DNA of 64,000 nucleotides from Erysipelotrichaceae bacterium OPF54 (GCA_022834735.1 BQKD01000001.1:969659-1033658), one strand, 5' to 3'; shown: positions 53,650 through 62,760, counted from the stretch's first letter. Numbers and translations: made by a program. The notes: generated by a model not told the origin, from the sequence alone.

Positions 53650-54548
53650 CAGTACAGGACAAGGGAGCGGGGGAGCGTCTGGACAAGGCGCTGTGCACGC
53701 TGCTCGATATTTCAAGAAAACGTTCAAAAGATCTGCTCGATCAGGAAAACGTCCTGGTCAACGACGTAAAAGAAAAGGCATCCTATAAGGTCAATGCAGG
53801 CGATGTCATTACCATACTCGATATGCCGACCGAAGAAATCGATGTCAGGCCCGAAAACATTCCGCTCGACATCGTATACGAGGACGAGGATATCCTCGTC
53901 ATCAACAAGCCAAGAGGGATGGTCGTGCATCCGGCACCCGGCCATTATTCCGGCACCCTGGTCAATGCCCTGATGTATCACTGCAAAGATCTTTCCGGGA
54001 TCAACGGGGTGATGCGTCCGGGGATCGTGCACCGGATCGACAAGGATACGAGCGGGCTCATCGTCGTATGCAAGAACGATGAAGCGCATGCCGCCCTGTC
54101 GGCCCAGCTGGCTGATAAAACGGCGCACCGCGAATATGTGGCCATTGTCCATCATCCGTTTTCCCATACGTTCGGCACGGTCAACGCGCCGATCGGGCGC
54201 GATGAAAGGAACCGGCAGAACATGGCCGTGACCGCAAAAAACTCGAAGGAAGCCGTCACCCATTTCGAAGTGCTCGAGAACTTTAAAAACTATGCCTATA
54301 TCAAATGCACGCTCGAGACCGGCCGGACCCATCAGATCCGCGTGCATATGCAGTATATCGAGCATCCGATCGTCGGGGATCCGAAATACGGACCAAGAAA
54401 GACCCTGAAGACAGACGGCCAGCTGCTGCACGCGCGCGCACTCGAGCTCGTCCACCCGAAAACAAAGGAAAAAATGCGTTTCGAAGCCGAACCTCCGCAG
54501 ATCTTCCAGGAGGTGCTGCACAAGCTCGAGACCGGAGAGCTCGAATGA
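53631..54548 (+). CDS. rluD: 23S rRNA pseudouridine synthase RluD-like
   Basis: 305 residues with an N-terminal S4 domain (RLDKALCTLLDISRKRSKD), catalytic aspartate in HRIDKDTSGL and GRTHQIRVHM. RluD modifies helix 69 of 23S rRNA; the paralogues RluA and RluC share these motifs. It begins in the end of lspA and overlaps the deaminase gene by four bases. Confidence 0.92.
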   Translation: MEEQKITVQDKGAGERLDKALCTLLDISRKRSKDLLDQENVLVNDVKEKASYKVNAGDVITILDMPTEEIDVRPENIPLDIVYEDEDILVINKPRGMVVHPAPGHYSGTLVNALMYHCKDLSGINGVMRPGIVHRIDKDTSGLIVVCKNDEAHAALSAQLADKTAHREYVAIVHHPFSHTFGTVNAPIGRDERNRQNMAVTAKNSKEAVTHFEVLENFKNYAYIKCTLETGRTHQIRVHMQYIEHPIVGDPKYGPRKTLKTDGQLLHARALELVHPKTKEKMRFEAEPPQIFQEVLHKLETGELE

Positions 54549-55030
54549 AACGCGACCACGTACTGACATGGGATCAGTATTTCATGGCGGTGGCGCATTT
54601 GAGCGCCATGCGCAGCAAGGATCCGAATACGCAGGTGGGCGCGTGCATCGTCAATGCGCAGAAGCGGATCGTAGGACTTGGTTACAACGGCTTTCCGATG
54701 GGATGCGATGACGACGTGTATTCATGGGAGCGCGACGGCGACTATCTCGAAACAAAGTATCCGTATGTGGTGCATGCCGAGCTGAACGCGATCCTGAACA
54801 GTATCCAGAACCTGGCCGGCTGCACGCTGTACGTGTCGCTCTTTCCGTGCAATGAATGCGCGAAAGCCATCATTCAGTCCGGGATCGCCAGAGTGGTGTA
54901 CGAGGACGATAAATACGACGGCACCCCGAACAATGTGGCCAGCAAGAAGATGTTCCATGACGCGCATGTCGAGCTTGTCCGTCTGCCGTATTCGCTCAAG
55001 GTGCGTGTGGAACCGATCGATCACGAGTAA
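54545..55030 (+). CDS. comEB: dCMP deaminase
   Basis: 161 residues from ATG 54545 (ATGA with rluD). Zinc motif VVHAELNAIL (HAE) and PCNEC supply histidine and two cysteines; the intervening YNGFPMGCDDD and YVSLFPCNECAKAI are typical of dCMP deaminases. It makes dUMP for thymidylate synthesis. Last gene of lspA-rluD-comEB. Confidence 0.92.
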   Translation: MKRDHVLTWDQYFMAVAHLSAMRSKDPNTQVGACIVNAQKRIVGLGYNGFPMGCDDDVYSWERDGDYLETKYPYVVHAELNAILNSIQNLAGCTLYVSLFPCNECAKAIIQSGIARVVYEDDKYDGTPNNVASKKMFHDAHVELVRLPYSLKVRVEPIDHE

Positions 55031-55067
55031 AAAGATCAGGGAACTTTATTAAAGATCCCTGATCTTT
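55031..55067. terminator. Bidirectional terminator between dCMP deaminase and rnhC
   Basis: AAAGATCAGGGA (55031-55042) pairs with TCCCTGATCTTT (55056-55067). T and A runs on both sides serve both convergent genes. The hairpin overlaps the last codons of rnhC. Confidence 0.9.
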
Positions 55068-55912
55068 TCTGTGTTCTTGAAATGCAGCTTGGCCACTTTG
55101 CCAAGCTCCTGCCATCCGAACTTGTCCACGAAGCGTGCGGCGCAGGCATCGACCTTGCCGGAAGCCCCCTTTTCAAAATGGAAATCGTATTTTTCCTCCA
55201 TTTTGTCGAAGTACTCCAGGAACGTGCTGCGCGCAAGGACGCTCGCGCACGCCACCGCAAGGTATGCGCTTTCGGCTTTGGTCTGAAAGGTCAGCGTGCG
55301 CACGACCTCTTTCTCGTTTTTTAGATGCGCATAGTAGGTTGCCGGTCTTGCAAACTGATCGACCACGCATAATGCTGGCAGCTCGTATCCTTTCCTGATC
55401 AGATTCAGATACGCCTGGTTGTGAAGAACGGCCTTGATGCCGTTCATGTTGAATCGTTCGTGGACCCGGTTGTATTTTTCATTGCTGACGACAAGGATCG
55501 TATGAGGGCACAGCTTCTTGACGATCGGCGCGCATTCTCTGATCTTTTCGTCCGTCATCTTTTTGGAGTCGTCGATCCCTAGCGATTTCAGTTCGGCTGC
55601 GTCCTTTTCGTACACGATGCAGGCGCTCACGACGACCGGTCCGAAGTAGTCGCCGGTCCCGACCTCGTCGCTGCCCGCCTGCGGAAAGCTGGAAGCGGAA
55701 GAAGCGGAAGGCTTTTCATCGTTTTCCATGAAGGACAGATCCTTTCCCTGATAGACGACCTTGCCTGACTGGTAGGCTGTGATGGTCATATCGGTCAGCT
55801 TGATCTGAAAATACGTGTATGCGGGCTGTTCGACGCTTTTGGCGAGCGGTTCGATCCGTCTGCGCAGATCGTCGATCTGCTGTTTTGTCATTGTTTTTGT
55901 GATTGTTGCCAT
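55049..55912 (-). CDS. rnhC: Ribonuclease HIII
   Basis: 287 residues from the ATG at 55912 (MATITKTMTKQ). The N-terminal TBP-like substrate-binding domain comes first, then the catalytic core with GSDEVGTGDYFGPVV and DDSKKMTDEKI, the acid residues of RNase HII/HIII. It removes RNA from RNA-DNA hybrids. It has no ribosome site and a -10 box 6 nt before its ATG (see promoter). Upstream bases to the next gene are only 54 nt and shared with divergent cvpA. Confidence 0.95.
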   Translation of the reverse strand: MATITKTMTKQQIDDLRRRIEPLAKSVEQPAYTYFQIKLTDMTITAYQSGKVVYQGKDLSFMENDEKPSASSASSFPQAGSDEVGTGDYFGPVVVSACIVYEKDAAELKSLGIDDSKKMTDEKIRECAPIVKKLCPHTILVVSNEKYNRVHERFNMNGIKAVLHNQAYLNLIRKGYELPALCVVDQFARPATYYAHLKNEKEVVRTLTFQTKAESAYLAVACASVLARSTFLEYFDKMEEKYDFHFEKGASGKVDACAARFVDKFGWQELGKVAKLHFKNTEKIRDL

Positions 55913-55918
55913 GTACCC

Positions 55919-55960
55919 ATTATAGCTTTGCTTTACGTTGTTTGACAGATGTTTTACAAT
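55919..55960. promoter_or_regulatory. Divergent, overlapping leaderless promoters of rnhC and cvpA
   Basis: For rnhC (minus) TATAAT at 55924-55919 and CTGTCA at 55948-55943 (18-bp spacer); six bases before ATG 55912. For cvpA (plus) TTTACG at 55932-55937 and TACAAT at 55955-55960 (17-bp spacer); six bases before ATG 55967. Each -35 lies within the other gene's spacer, and neither gene has a ribosome site. Confidence 0.62.
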
Positions 55961-55966
55961 AAATTT

Positions 55967-56395
55967 ATGTCTGTACAAATTATAGATCTGATCATCCTGG
56001 TCATGGGCCTGTCGATCCTGATCAGTGCATGGAAAAAAGGTTTTTTGAGACAGCTGACCGATCTGATCGCTCTGATCGCCTCGATCGGGCTGTCTGTTTA
56101 TATCACGCGCCGCTATGCCCTCGATACGCAATGGCTGTTTTTTCTTTTTGCGGCAATGCGTTTCGTATTCGGGCTCATGCAGTCCGCCTTCCTGCCGCGA
56201 AAGCACAGCTTTCTTTCGCTGCTCGACCGGATCGCCGCCCTGCTTGCAGGCTGTGCGCGCATTTATGTGATCTGCGCCCTTTTGTTCTGGGCGTTGTCTT
56301 ATATTCCTTCGGACTGGGCGGATACGCAGCAGTCTGTGATCTATCCGTATTTTAAGGAGGTTGATACGTATGTTCGACAAACAGCAGGCTTTTAA
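55967..56395 (+). CDS. cvpA: CvpA-family membrane protein
   Basis: 142 residues from ATG 55967 with four hydrophobic spans and the DLIILVMGLSILISAWKKGF start typical of CvpA (colicin V production/purine-linked). The exact role is unknown, but this family is linked to envelope homeostasis. Its last 26 bases overlap the mutS2 start. A start further upstream at 55949 would lie inside the -10 box and is rejected. Confidence 0.85.
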   Translation: MSVQIIDLIILVMGLSILISAWKKGFLRQLTDLIALIASIGLSVYITRRYALDTQWLFFLFAAMRFVFGLMQSAFLPRKHSFLSLLDRIAALLAGCARIYVICALLFWALSYIPSDWADTQQSVIYPYFKEVDTYVRQTAGF

Positions 56396-58691
56396 ACGGC
56401 AGCTCGACCGCTCGGTGGACTATGCGGCCGTGCTCGATCAGATTGCTGATCACTGTTCATTTTCTCTTTCTGTCGAGGCCATCCGGCATGCCATGCCGCT
56501 TGAAAGCGTGCAGGCCGCGGCCCAGGAGCTCGCTTTCGTTCAGGAAGGCATGGAATATGTGCGCATCGGCAAAGATCTTTCCATGGGCGGGGTCAGCGAT
56601 ATCATGCCTTATGTGCAGTCGGCCCAGAAAAGTATCACGCTGCTGCCTGCCGAGCTCAATTCGATCGCGCTCTTTCTTTCGGCCGTAAATAACGTGTGCC
56701 ATGCGTTCGAGGAGGAAAGGGAACCGCGGCTTTTCGAATACGCGTCCGTGATGGATCCGTGCGAAAAGCTGCGCCGACAGATCGAAGCCATGATCGATCT
56801 GAGCGGAAATATCAAGGAAAACGCGACCCCCGCCTTGTATGGAAAGATCCAGGGACTGCGCAATGCCAAAGCCGACCTTTCGGTTTTCGCACGGAATTTT
56901 ACAAAAAAGAATTCGAACCGGCTCATGGATACGACCACGACAAGTTTTCAGGGACGGCTTTGCGTGCTGGCCAGGACGCAGGACAGGAACAGCTTTGGCG
57001 GCATGATCCACGGAACGAGCCAGAGCGGGATGGCAAGCTATGTGGAGCCGCGGGAATTCGTGACATGGAACAACCGCATCCAGACGCTGGAAATGGAGAT
57101 CGAGGAGGAAAAGCGGCGCATCTGCCGCGAGCTGACGGCTCTTGTGAGCCAGCATGCGCTGGCGCTCGAAAGCGATATGGAGACGATGACCTTTCTCGAT
57201 ACGATCATGGCACGTGCCAAATGGGCGTACCGCAAAGACGGGTGCATCCCGAAATTCCAGACCCGCAATCACGCTTTCCGTTTTGAACAGGCAAGACATC
57301 CGCTGATCGATGAACAGAGCGTGGTGCCAAACGACTATGCCTGCACGAAGGATCAGTACTGTCTCATGGTCTCGGGACCGAACATGGGCGGAAAGACCGT
57401 GACCTTGAAAACGATCGGCCTGTTCGTCGTGCTCGCGCATGCCGGCTTTCCGGTCATTGCTCACGACGCGATCATGCCGTGGTACGATTCGATGTGGTTC
57501 GATATCGGCGACGATCAGTCGATCCAGAACAATTTATCCACTTTTTCTTCCCATATGTCGAAGATCGCCCGGATCTGCCAGGTGAGCGGCGAGCATACCT
57601 TTGTCCTGCTTGACGAGATCGGCAACGGGACCGATCCGCTCGAAGGGGCAAGCCTGGCCACGGCCATCCTGTCCCATCTCATTGACAGAAAGAGCACGAT
57701 CATCACCTCGACCCATTACGATCAGGTCAAGGAATTCGGCAAGTCCGATCCGCACACTCTCGTTTCGAGCGTGGAATTCGATCTGGAAACGCTCAAGCCG
57801 ACGTATAAATATCTGCCGGGCATTTCCCAGGGATCCTATGCGTTCGCGATCGCGGCCCAGCTGCACCTTGATCCAGGGATCATCGACAACGCGCGAACGA
57901 TCAAAGAGGAAAATATGAAGGAGTCGCAGAAGGCTCTCGAACATCTTGAGCTGCTGCAGAAGCAGACGCTCAAAAAAGAAGAAAAATTCGATGCGCTCAT
58001 CCAGCACGCCCATCAGATCCAGAAAGAGGCGGAGGCTGAAAAGCAGAAGTGGCAGAAGAAGAAAGAACAGCTTGAAGCGGATTACGAGCAGCAGCTTGAA
58101 GCGATGCTTGACGAAAAGCGCGAGGAAGCCCGCTCGATCCTGGCAAAGATGAAAGAGCATCCGGACGTGAAGGTGCATGAGCAGATCGAGTCGCTGCACG
58201 AGATCAATGCGCTCGGACCGGAAAAAAAGGCGGAGAAGGAAGCGAAGGAGACATTCAGAAAAGGCGATTATGTCCATATCGATTCCCTGAATTCGCATGG
58301 CGAGATCGTCGAGATCCGCAAGAAGCAGGCGACGGTCCTGACCAACGGCATGAAGGTCAATGTCAAGCTGAACGTGCTGACAAAGATGAAGCGGCCGAAC
58401 GTGCAGAAAACTGCGCCGAAACCGACGCTCGAACGGGTCACGAAGCGTTTTCCGCTCGAGCTCAATATCATCGGGATGCGGGTCGAGGAAGGCCTGAATG
58501 CGCTGGACCGCTATCTGGATCAGGCCATCGTGCATAAAGCGATCTCGGTCCGTATCATTCACGGGATGGGGACCGGAAAGCTTCGCAAGGCCGTATGGGA
58601 CGATCTGCGCAAGCGGAATACTGTAAAATCGTTCGAGTCGGCCGGACCGAGCGACGGAGGTCTTGGCGCGACGATCGTCACATTCAAATAA
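56370..58691 (+). CDS. mutS2: Endonuclease MutS2
   Basis: 773 residues from ATG 56370, with AAGGAGG ten bases before it. Walker A GPNMGGKTVTLK, Walker B HTFVLLDEIGNGTDP, a long coiled coil (about 510-610, KQTLKKEEKFDALIQ) and a C-terminal Smr domain (LNIIGMRVEEGLNALDRYL, then RIIHGMGTGKLRKAV). It suppresses recombination or rescues collided ribosomes in studied species. It precedes uvrC by 16 nt. Confidence 0.96.
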   Translation: MFDKQQAFKRQLDRSVDYAAVLDQIADHCSFSLSVEAIRHAMPLESVQAAAQELAFVQEGMEYVRIGKDLSMGGVSDIMPYVQSAQKSITLLPAELNSIALFLSAVNNVCHAFEEEREPRLFEYASVMDPCEKLRRQIEAMIDLSGNIKENATPALYGKIQGLRNAKADLSVFARNFTKKNSNRLMDTTTTSFQGRLCVLARTQDRNSFGGMIHGTSQSGMASYVEPREFVTWNNRIQTLEMEIEEEKRRICRELTALVSQHALALESDMETMTFLDTIMARAKWAYRKDGCIPKFQTRNHAFRFEQARHPLIDEQSVVPNDYACTKDQYCLMVSGPNMGGKTVTLKTIGLFVVLAHAGFPVIAHDAIMPWYDSMWFDIGDDQSIQNNLSTFSSHMSKIARICQVSGEHTFVLLDEIGNGTDPLEGASLATAILSHLIDRKSTIITSTHYDQVKEFGKSDPHTLVSSVEFDLETLKPTYKYLPGISQGSYAFAIAAQLHLDPGIIDNARTIKEENMKESQKALEHLELLQKQTLKKEEKFDALIQHAHQIQKEAEAEKQKWQKKKEQLEADYEQQLEAMLDEKREEARSILAKMKEHPDVKVHEQIESLHEINALGPEKKAEKEAKETFRKGDYVHIDSLNSHGEIVEIRKKQATVLTNGMKVNVKLNVLTKMKRPNVQKTAPKPTLERVTKRFPLELNIIGMRVEEGLNALDRYLDQAIVHKAISVRIIHGMGTGKLRKAVWDDLRKRNTVKSFESAGPSDGGLGATIVTFK

Positions 58692-58707
58692 AAGGAAAAG
58701 AGGAAAT

Positions 58708-60468
58708 ATGGCCGTTTCAAAACATCTGCAGGACAAATTGTCTTTGCTGCCGGATCAGCCCGGCTGCTATATCATGAAAGACGAGAAGGGGAAGATCTTG
58801 TATGTGGGGAAAGCCAAGGTCCTCAAAAACAGGGTCCGTTCGTATTTCACGGGTGTCCACAACAACAAGACGACGCGGCTCGTATCGCATATCCGCGATT
58901 TCGAATACATCGTGACCGGGTCCGAAAAGGAGGCGCTGCTGCTCGAGATCAATCTGATCAAAAAGCACCGGCCGCCCTTTAATATCATGTTCATGGACGA
59001 CAAAATGTATCCGTATATCGAGGTGAGCGGCGAGAAGGATTTTCAGGTGCGCATCTCGCGCAAGCCGAACAATAAAAAATCCCGGTATTTCGGTCCGTAT
59101 CCTAGCTCGAGCTCCGCCTACGAGATGGTCAAGCTGGTCAATCAGATCTTTCCGATCCGCAAATGCCGCCATCTGGGCAGGCAGGAGTGCCTGTATTATC
59201 ATATGCACCAGTGCCTGGCGCCTTGTGTAAGGGAAACGGATCCGAAGGTGCAGGCGGCCATCAAGAGCGATGTCGTCCGTTTCCTGAAAGGCGATATGGA
59301 AGATGTGCTGAAAAGCCTGCGCGCAAAAATGCAGGCTGCGGCCGAAGAGCTGCAGTTCGAAAGAGCGAAGGAGCTCAGAGACCAGATCCTGCATATCGAG
59401 CATATCAAGGAAAAGCAGTCGATCGATTTTTCGGACCGCACGTCCCGCGATGTGTTCGGCTATTACGAGGACAAAGGCTATATCAGCTTTTACGGGTTCT
59501 TTATCCGCGACGGCAAGCTGCTCGAGCGCACGCTTTCCATCACGCCGATCTATGAGGATGTGGAAGAGGCGTTCATCAGTTTTATCGTGCAGTACTATGC
59601 GTCCAACACGAAACCAAAGGAGATTCTTGTACCAAAGGGCACGGATATTCAGGCTCTTGAAAACGCATTGGATGTCAAGGTCCGTATCCCGGAACGCGGA
59701 GAAAAGAAGAAGCTGGTGGATCTGGTCGTGAAAAATGCCAGAGAAGCGCATGATCAGAAGTTCCAGCTGCTGTACAAGAAGGACAAGGAGCTCGATATGG
59801 CCATGCAGCATTTGTCGAGGATCATCGGCAGGCCGGTCCACACGATCGAAAGCTTCGACAACTCCCATATCCAGGGAACGAACAATGTGTCGGCGCTGGT
59901 CGTGTTCGAAGACGGGCGTCCGAACAAGGCCCAGTACCGGCATTATCAGCTGGGCGAATACCGCTCGGATATCGATTCGATGAAAGAGGTCGTATACCGG
60001 CGCTATTTCCGGCTGCTGCGCGAAGGCAAGCCGATGCCCGACGTGCTGATCGTCGATGGCGGCGCGGCCCAGATCAATGCGGCAAAAAGCGTGCGCGACG
60101 AGCTGATGCTCGATCTGCCGATCGCGGGGCTTGTCAAGGATGAGCGCCATTCGACAAGGGCGCTGATGCTCGAGGATCTCGAGGAAGTTCCGCTGAACAA
60201 GGAGGATCCGCTGTTTTTCATGCTGACAAGGCTTCAGGACGAGGTCCATCGTTTTGCCATCGATTATCACCGCAAGCTGCGAAGCAAAGGAATGACAAGA
60301 TCGATCCTGGACGAGGTGAGCGGCATCGGGGATGTGCGCAAGAAAGAGATCATGAAGCATTTTAAATCGATGAAGGCGCTCAAGGAAGCCACGATAGAAC
60401 AGATCGGGGAAGTGGTGCCGCTCGATGTGGCCAGACGCTTATACGACCGATTGCATCCGGCGGACTAG
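58708..60468 (+). CDS. uvrC: Excinuclease UvrC
   Basis: 586 residues from ATG 58708, with AAAGGAAAAGAGGAAAT upstream. GIY-YIG nuclease domain (PGCYIMKDEKGKILYVGKA, at about 17-35), a UvrB-binding helix (about 210-225), the RNase H-like second nuclease (ESFDNSHIQGTNNVSALVVF) and a C-terminal helix-hairpin-helix (VSGIGDVRKKEIMKHF). It makes both incisions in nucleotide excision repair. Normal length. Last gene of cvpA-mutS2-uvrC. Confidence 0.96.
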   Translation: MAVSKHLQDKLSLLPDQPGCYIMKDEKGKILYVGKAKVLKNRVRSYFTGVHNNKTTRLVSHIRDFEYIVTGSEKEALLLEINLIKKHRPPFNIMFMDDKMYPYIEVSGEKDFQVRISRKPNNKKSRYFGPYPSSSSAYEMVKLVNQIFPIRKCRHLGRQECLYYHMHQCLAPCVRETDPKVQAAIKSDVVRFLKGDMEDVLKSLRAKMQAAAEELQFERAKELRDQILHIEHIKEKQSIDFSDRTSRDVFGYYEDKGYISFYGFFIRDGKLLERTLSITPIYEDVEEAFISFIVQYYASNTKPKEILVPKGTDIQALENALDVKVRIPERGEKKKLVDLVVKNAREAHDQKFQLLYKKDKELDMAMQHLSRIIGRPVHTIESFDNSHIQGTNNVSALVVFEDGRPNKAQYRHYQLGEYRSDIDSMKEVVYRRYFRLLREGKPMPDVLIVDGGAAQINAAKSVRDELMLDLPIAGLVKDERHSTRALMLEDLEEVPLNKEDPLFFMLTRLQDEVHRFAIDYHRKLRSKGMTRSILDEVSGIGDVRKKEIMKHFKSMKALKEATIEQIGEVVPLDVARRLYDRLHPAD

Positions 60469-60480
60469 GTAAGGTATAAT
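60451..60480 (+). promoter_or_regulatory. Predicted leaderless promoter of the VanY-like gene
   Basis: TTGCAT (60451-60456), 18-bp spacer, TATAAT (60475-60480); six bases (TTTGCT) before ATG 60487. The -35 lies in the end of uvrC. No ribosome site. Confidence 0.6.
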
Positions 60481-60486
60481 TTTGCT

Positions 60487-61539
60487 ATGAAAATGGAAAA
60501 GAAAACGCTGGCCTACAGGCTCTCGCTCATCGCTCTTTGTTTCGTGGTGGCGGTGATCTGTCTGAAGCGGATGAACGAAACGTATGATCCTCTGGCCCGC
60601 TATCCGTATGCGGATGCGTCGAACCGGGAAAAAATACTGAACAATCTCAATGAAAAGGAAATTGATTATATGATCACGCAGCAGCTGCGTCCTGAGGAAT
60701 ATATGGAATTTATCGGGCTGCCGGATTTTTCGATCTACAATACGCTGTATTATACGCAGGCGAAGGACACGCAGAATACGTCGGATGAATATATCGTGAA
60801 TTTCGTGAACAAATACCGCTCGCGCTTTTCGCTCGATTCGCTGAAAATGTATCTGACCAATTATTCCTATGCCGACCTGACTTCCTTTTTCGAAAACGAA
60901 CAGGTGATGCATCAGAACATGCAGCTCGTGCAGGATCCGCGATACATGTACCTGGTCCTGAACCAGAACCGTTCGGTGTATCACTACGTGCCGGATGATC
61001 TGTACAGCCAGAACGGGGTGCTTGTAAAAAAGGAAGCGGCAGCCAGCCTGAAAAATATGTTCGATGATTTCAATAAGACGTTCGAGGGGCAGTGGCTTTC
61101 TGTGGAGGAAGGCTATCTGAACTACGAACAGGTGGTGACCAAATATCTGCAGGCGCAGGATGTGTTCGGGGACGATGTCGATGAATACATGCTTCCGGGC
61201 GGTTCGAACGAGCAGCAGCTCGGCTATACGGTAGCGTTCGAAGGACACAGCAAGTGGAACGAGGCAGTCGCAAAAGAGAAGTGCTATATCGATCATTATT
61301 ACGGCATCGTCGAGGAGGAACTGGACGAAAACGAGAGGGAAAAGATCGAATGGATCAGGAACAACGCCTGGCGCTACGGCTTCACGGTCCGTTATCCGCA
61401 GGGCAAGGAAGCGGTGACCGCTCACTATTATCAGCCTTATCTTGTCCGCTATGTCGGCCGCGAACAGGCAAAAAGAATGTATGAGAACAATTTGACAATG
61501 GAGGAAATGGACTTTGGAAAGGAGCAGTCAAATGGATAA
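60487..61539 (+). CDS. VanY/M15-like membrane protein lacking catalytic residues
   Basis: 350 residues with one N-terminal membrane span (SLIALCFVVAVICL), then an extracellular part whose end aligns with M15 (VanY) D,D-carboxypeptidases. Known members have SxHxxGxAxD and ExxH zinc ligands. Here the first motif reads GSNEQQLGYTVAF (His to Gln, Asp to Ala) and the second HYYQPYLVRYVG (Glu to Gln, His to Leu), so zinc binding and cleavage are unlikely. It keeps the overall fold and RYVG end, so it may bind D-Ala-D-Ala or control a partner. The start is ATG 60487 behind a leaderless promoter. Confidence 0.78.
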   Translation: MKMEKKTLAYRLSLIALCFVVAVICLKRMNETYDPLARYPYADASNREKILNNLNEKEIDYMITQQLRPEEYMEFIGLPDFSIYNTLYYTQAKDTQNTSDEYIVNFVNKYRSRFSLDSLKMYLTNYSYADLTSFFENEQVMHQNMQLVQDPRYMYLVLNQNRSVYHYVPDDLYSQNGVLVKKEAAASLKNMFDDFNKTFEGQWLSVEEGYLNYEQVVTKYLQAQDVFGDDVDEYMLPGGSNEQQLGYTVAFEGHSKWNEAVAKEKCYIDHYYGIVEEELDENEREKIEWIRNNAWRYGFTVRYPQGKEAVTAHYYQPYLVRYVGREQAKRMYENNLTMEEMDFGKEQSNG

Positions 61540-62071
61540 AAAAAGATACAAGGTCGTTGTCGTTTCGGATTCGCACGGCACTTCGCAGCTCGTCAAGGAT
61601 ATAGAAATGTGGAACGCGGATGCCGATCTTTTCATTCACTGCGGCGATCTCGAAGACGATCCGAACCTTTTCGACAAATGGATTTTCGTGCGCGGCAACA
61701 ACGATTTTTTTCCTGGAGGAAATATGAAGGATGAACGGATCATCCGGATCGGGGAACACCGCATTTATGTGACCCATTCGCACCGATGCTCCTATGCCGG
61801 AAGAGAACGCCAGCTTTCACGCATCGCGCTGCAGAACGGCTGCGATATCGTGTGCTTCGGTCATACGCACTGTTCCGAGATCTGCCGGGAAAACGGGGTG
61901 CTGCTCGTCAATCCGGGAAGCACCTGGTCACCTCGCGACGGCAAGGAACCAAGCTATGCCATCCTGTATCTGGAAGGTCTGCAGACGGAGGCCGAACTTG
62001 TCTTCGAACCGGACTGGCCTTTGACCCCGAAAGAAGAGCCTGTCAGAAAACACCGGTTCTTTCATTTCTGA
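61532..62071 (+). CDS. YfcE/MJ0936-type metallophosphoesterase
   Basis: 179 residues from ATG 61532, with GGAAAGGAG upstream. The metal-binding motifs VSDSHG, IHCGDLED, RGNND, THSH and FGHTH are intact, in the correct order. It hydrolyses phosphodiester bonds, as shown for YfcE; natural substrate unknown. It overlaps the VanY-like gene by 8 nt, so the two are coupled. Confidence 0.9.
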   Translation: MDKKRYKVVVVSDSHGTSQLVKDIEMWNADADLFIHCGDLEDDPNLFDKWIFVRGNNDFFPGGNMKDERIIRIGEHRIYVTHSHRCSYAGRERQLSRIALQNGCDIVCFGHTHCSEICRENGVLLVNPGSTWSPRDGKEPSYAILYLEGLQTEAELVFEPDWPLTPKEEPVRKHRFFHF

Positions 62072-62072
62072 T

Positions 62073-62546
62073 ATGAAATACTTGTACACGACGATCGAAG
62101 GCCTGGATGATCTTCTCATCGAAGTCGAAGAGGGGAAACTGAGCGCAATTCGTTTTCGGGGCGATGAAAGCGCGCAGACCATCCGGGGCCAGGCCGATCC
62201 TGTGCTGCAGAAAACAGCACAATGGCTCGATGCGTATTTTGCCGGAAAAAGGCCAAAAAATGAAGTCATGGATGAGATCAGCGCCACGCCATTCCAGAAA
62301 AAAGTGTGGAGCGCGGCGTGCACGATCCCGTACGGAACCACATGGACGTATGAGCAGCTGGCCGCTCATCTGGGCATGAGCAAAGGCGCACGGGCAGTAG
62401 GAAACGCATTAGGGGCCAATCCGCTGTGCCTGCTCGTTCCATGTCATCGGGTCATCAGAAAGGATGGTTCGTATGCCGGATACAACGGCGGCATAGAGAA
62501 TAAGAGGGCTTTGCTGGAATTTGAGAAAAAGACAGTTTTGAAGTAA
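62073..62546 (+). CDS. ogt: Methylated-DNA-protein cysteine methyltransferase
   Basis: 157 residues. Active-site cysteine in NPLCLLVPCHRVI, with the helix-turn-helix WTYEQLAAHLGMSKGARAVG before it. It removes O6-methyl groups from guanine in DNA. The ATG at 62073 lies just after the phosphoesterase stop with no clear ribosome site, suggesting coupling. Confidence 0.94.
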   Translation: MKYLYTTIEGLDDLLIEVEEGKLSAIRFRGDESAQTIRGQADPVLQKTAQWLDAYFAGKRPKNEVMDEISATPFQKKVWSAACTIPYGTTWTYEQLAAHLGMSKGARAVGNALGANPLCLLVPCHRVIRKDGSYAGYNGGIENKRALLEFEKKTVLK

Positions 62547-62563
62547 AATTTCTGAAGGATGAT

Positions 62564-62596
62564 AAGCTGATAGCATTTGCTATTGGCTTTTTTTCT
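62564..62596 (+). terminator. Terminator after ogt
   Basis: AAGCTGATAGCA (62564-62575) pairs with TGCTATTGGCTT (62578-62589) using G-U pairs, with a T run after. The remaining bases to 62760 show no gene. Confidence 0.75.
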
Positions 62597-62760
62597 GTAA
62601 AAGTAAATTAAAAAGCGATCGAAAAAGAGCACATGAAAGAATTCTGTACCTATTGTCTTTCGTTTATAAGATAAAGTGTTACAGATTTAAATTCATTTAT
62701 TAATGGCGGTGCTGTTATAAATAATTCCATAGATTCCAGTCTCAAACTAAATAGTACTGG

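Noticed and set aside
55949-55966. Earlier ATG for cvpA at 55949, and TTGACA at 55942 as its -35 box
   Set aside because: That ATG lies within the predicted -10 region and has no ribosome site. The TTGACA is only 7 bp from the -10, too close for a promoter.
58717-60360. 547-codon minus-strand open frame opposite uvrC
   Set aside because: Shadow of uvrC, which has all nuclease and HhH motifs; the antisense product has no family features.
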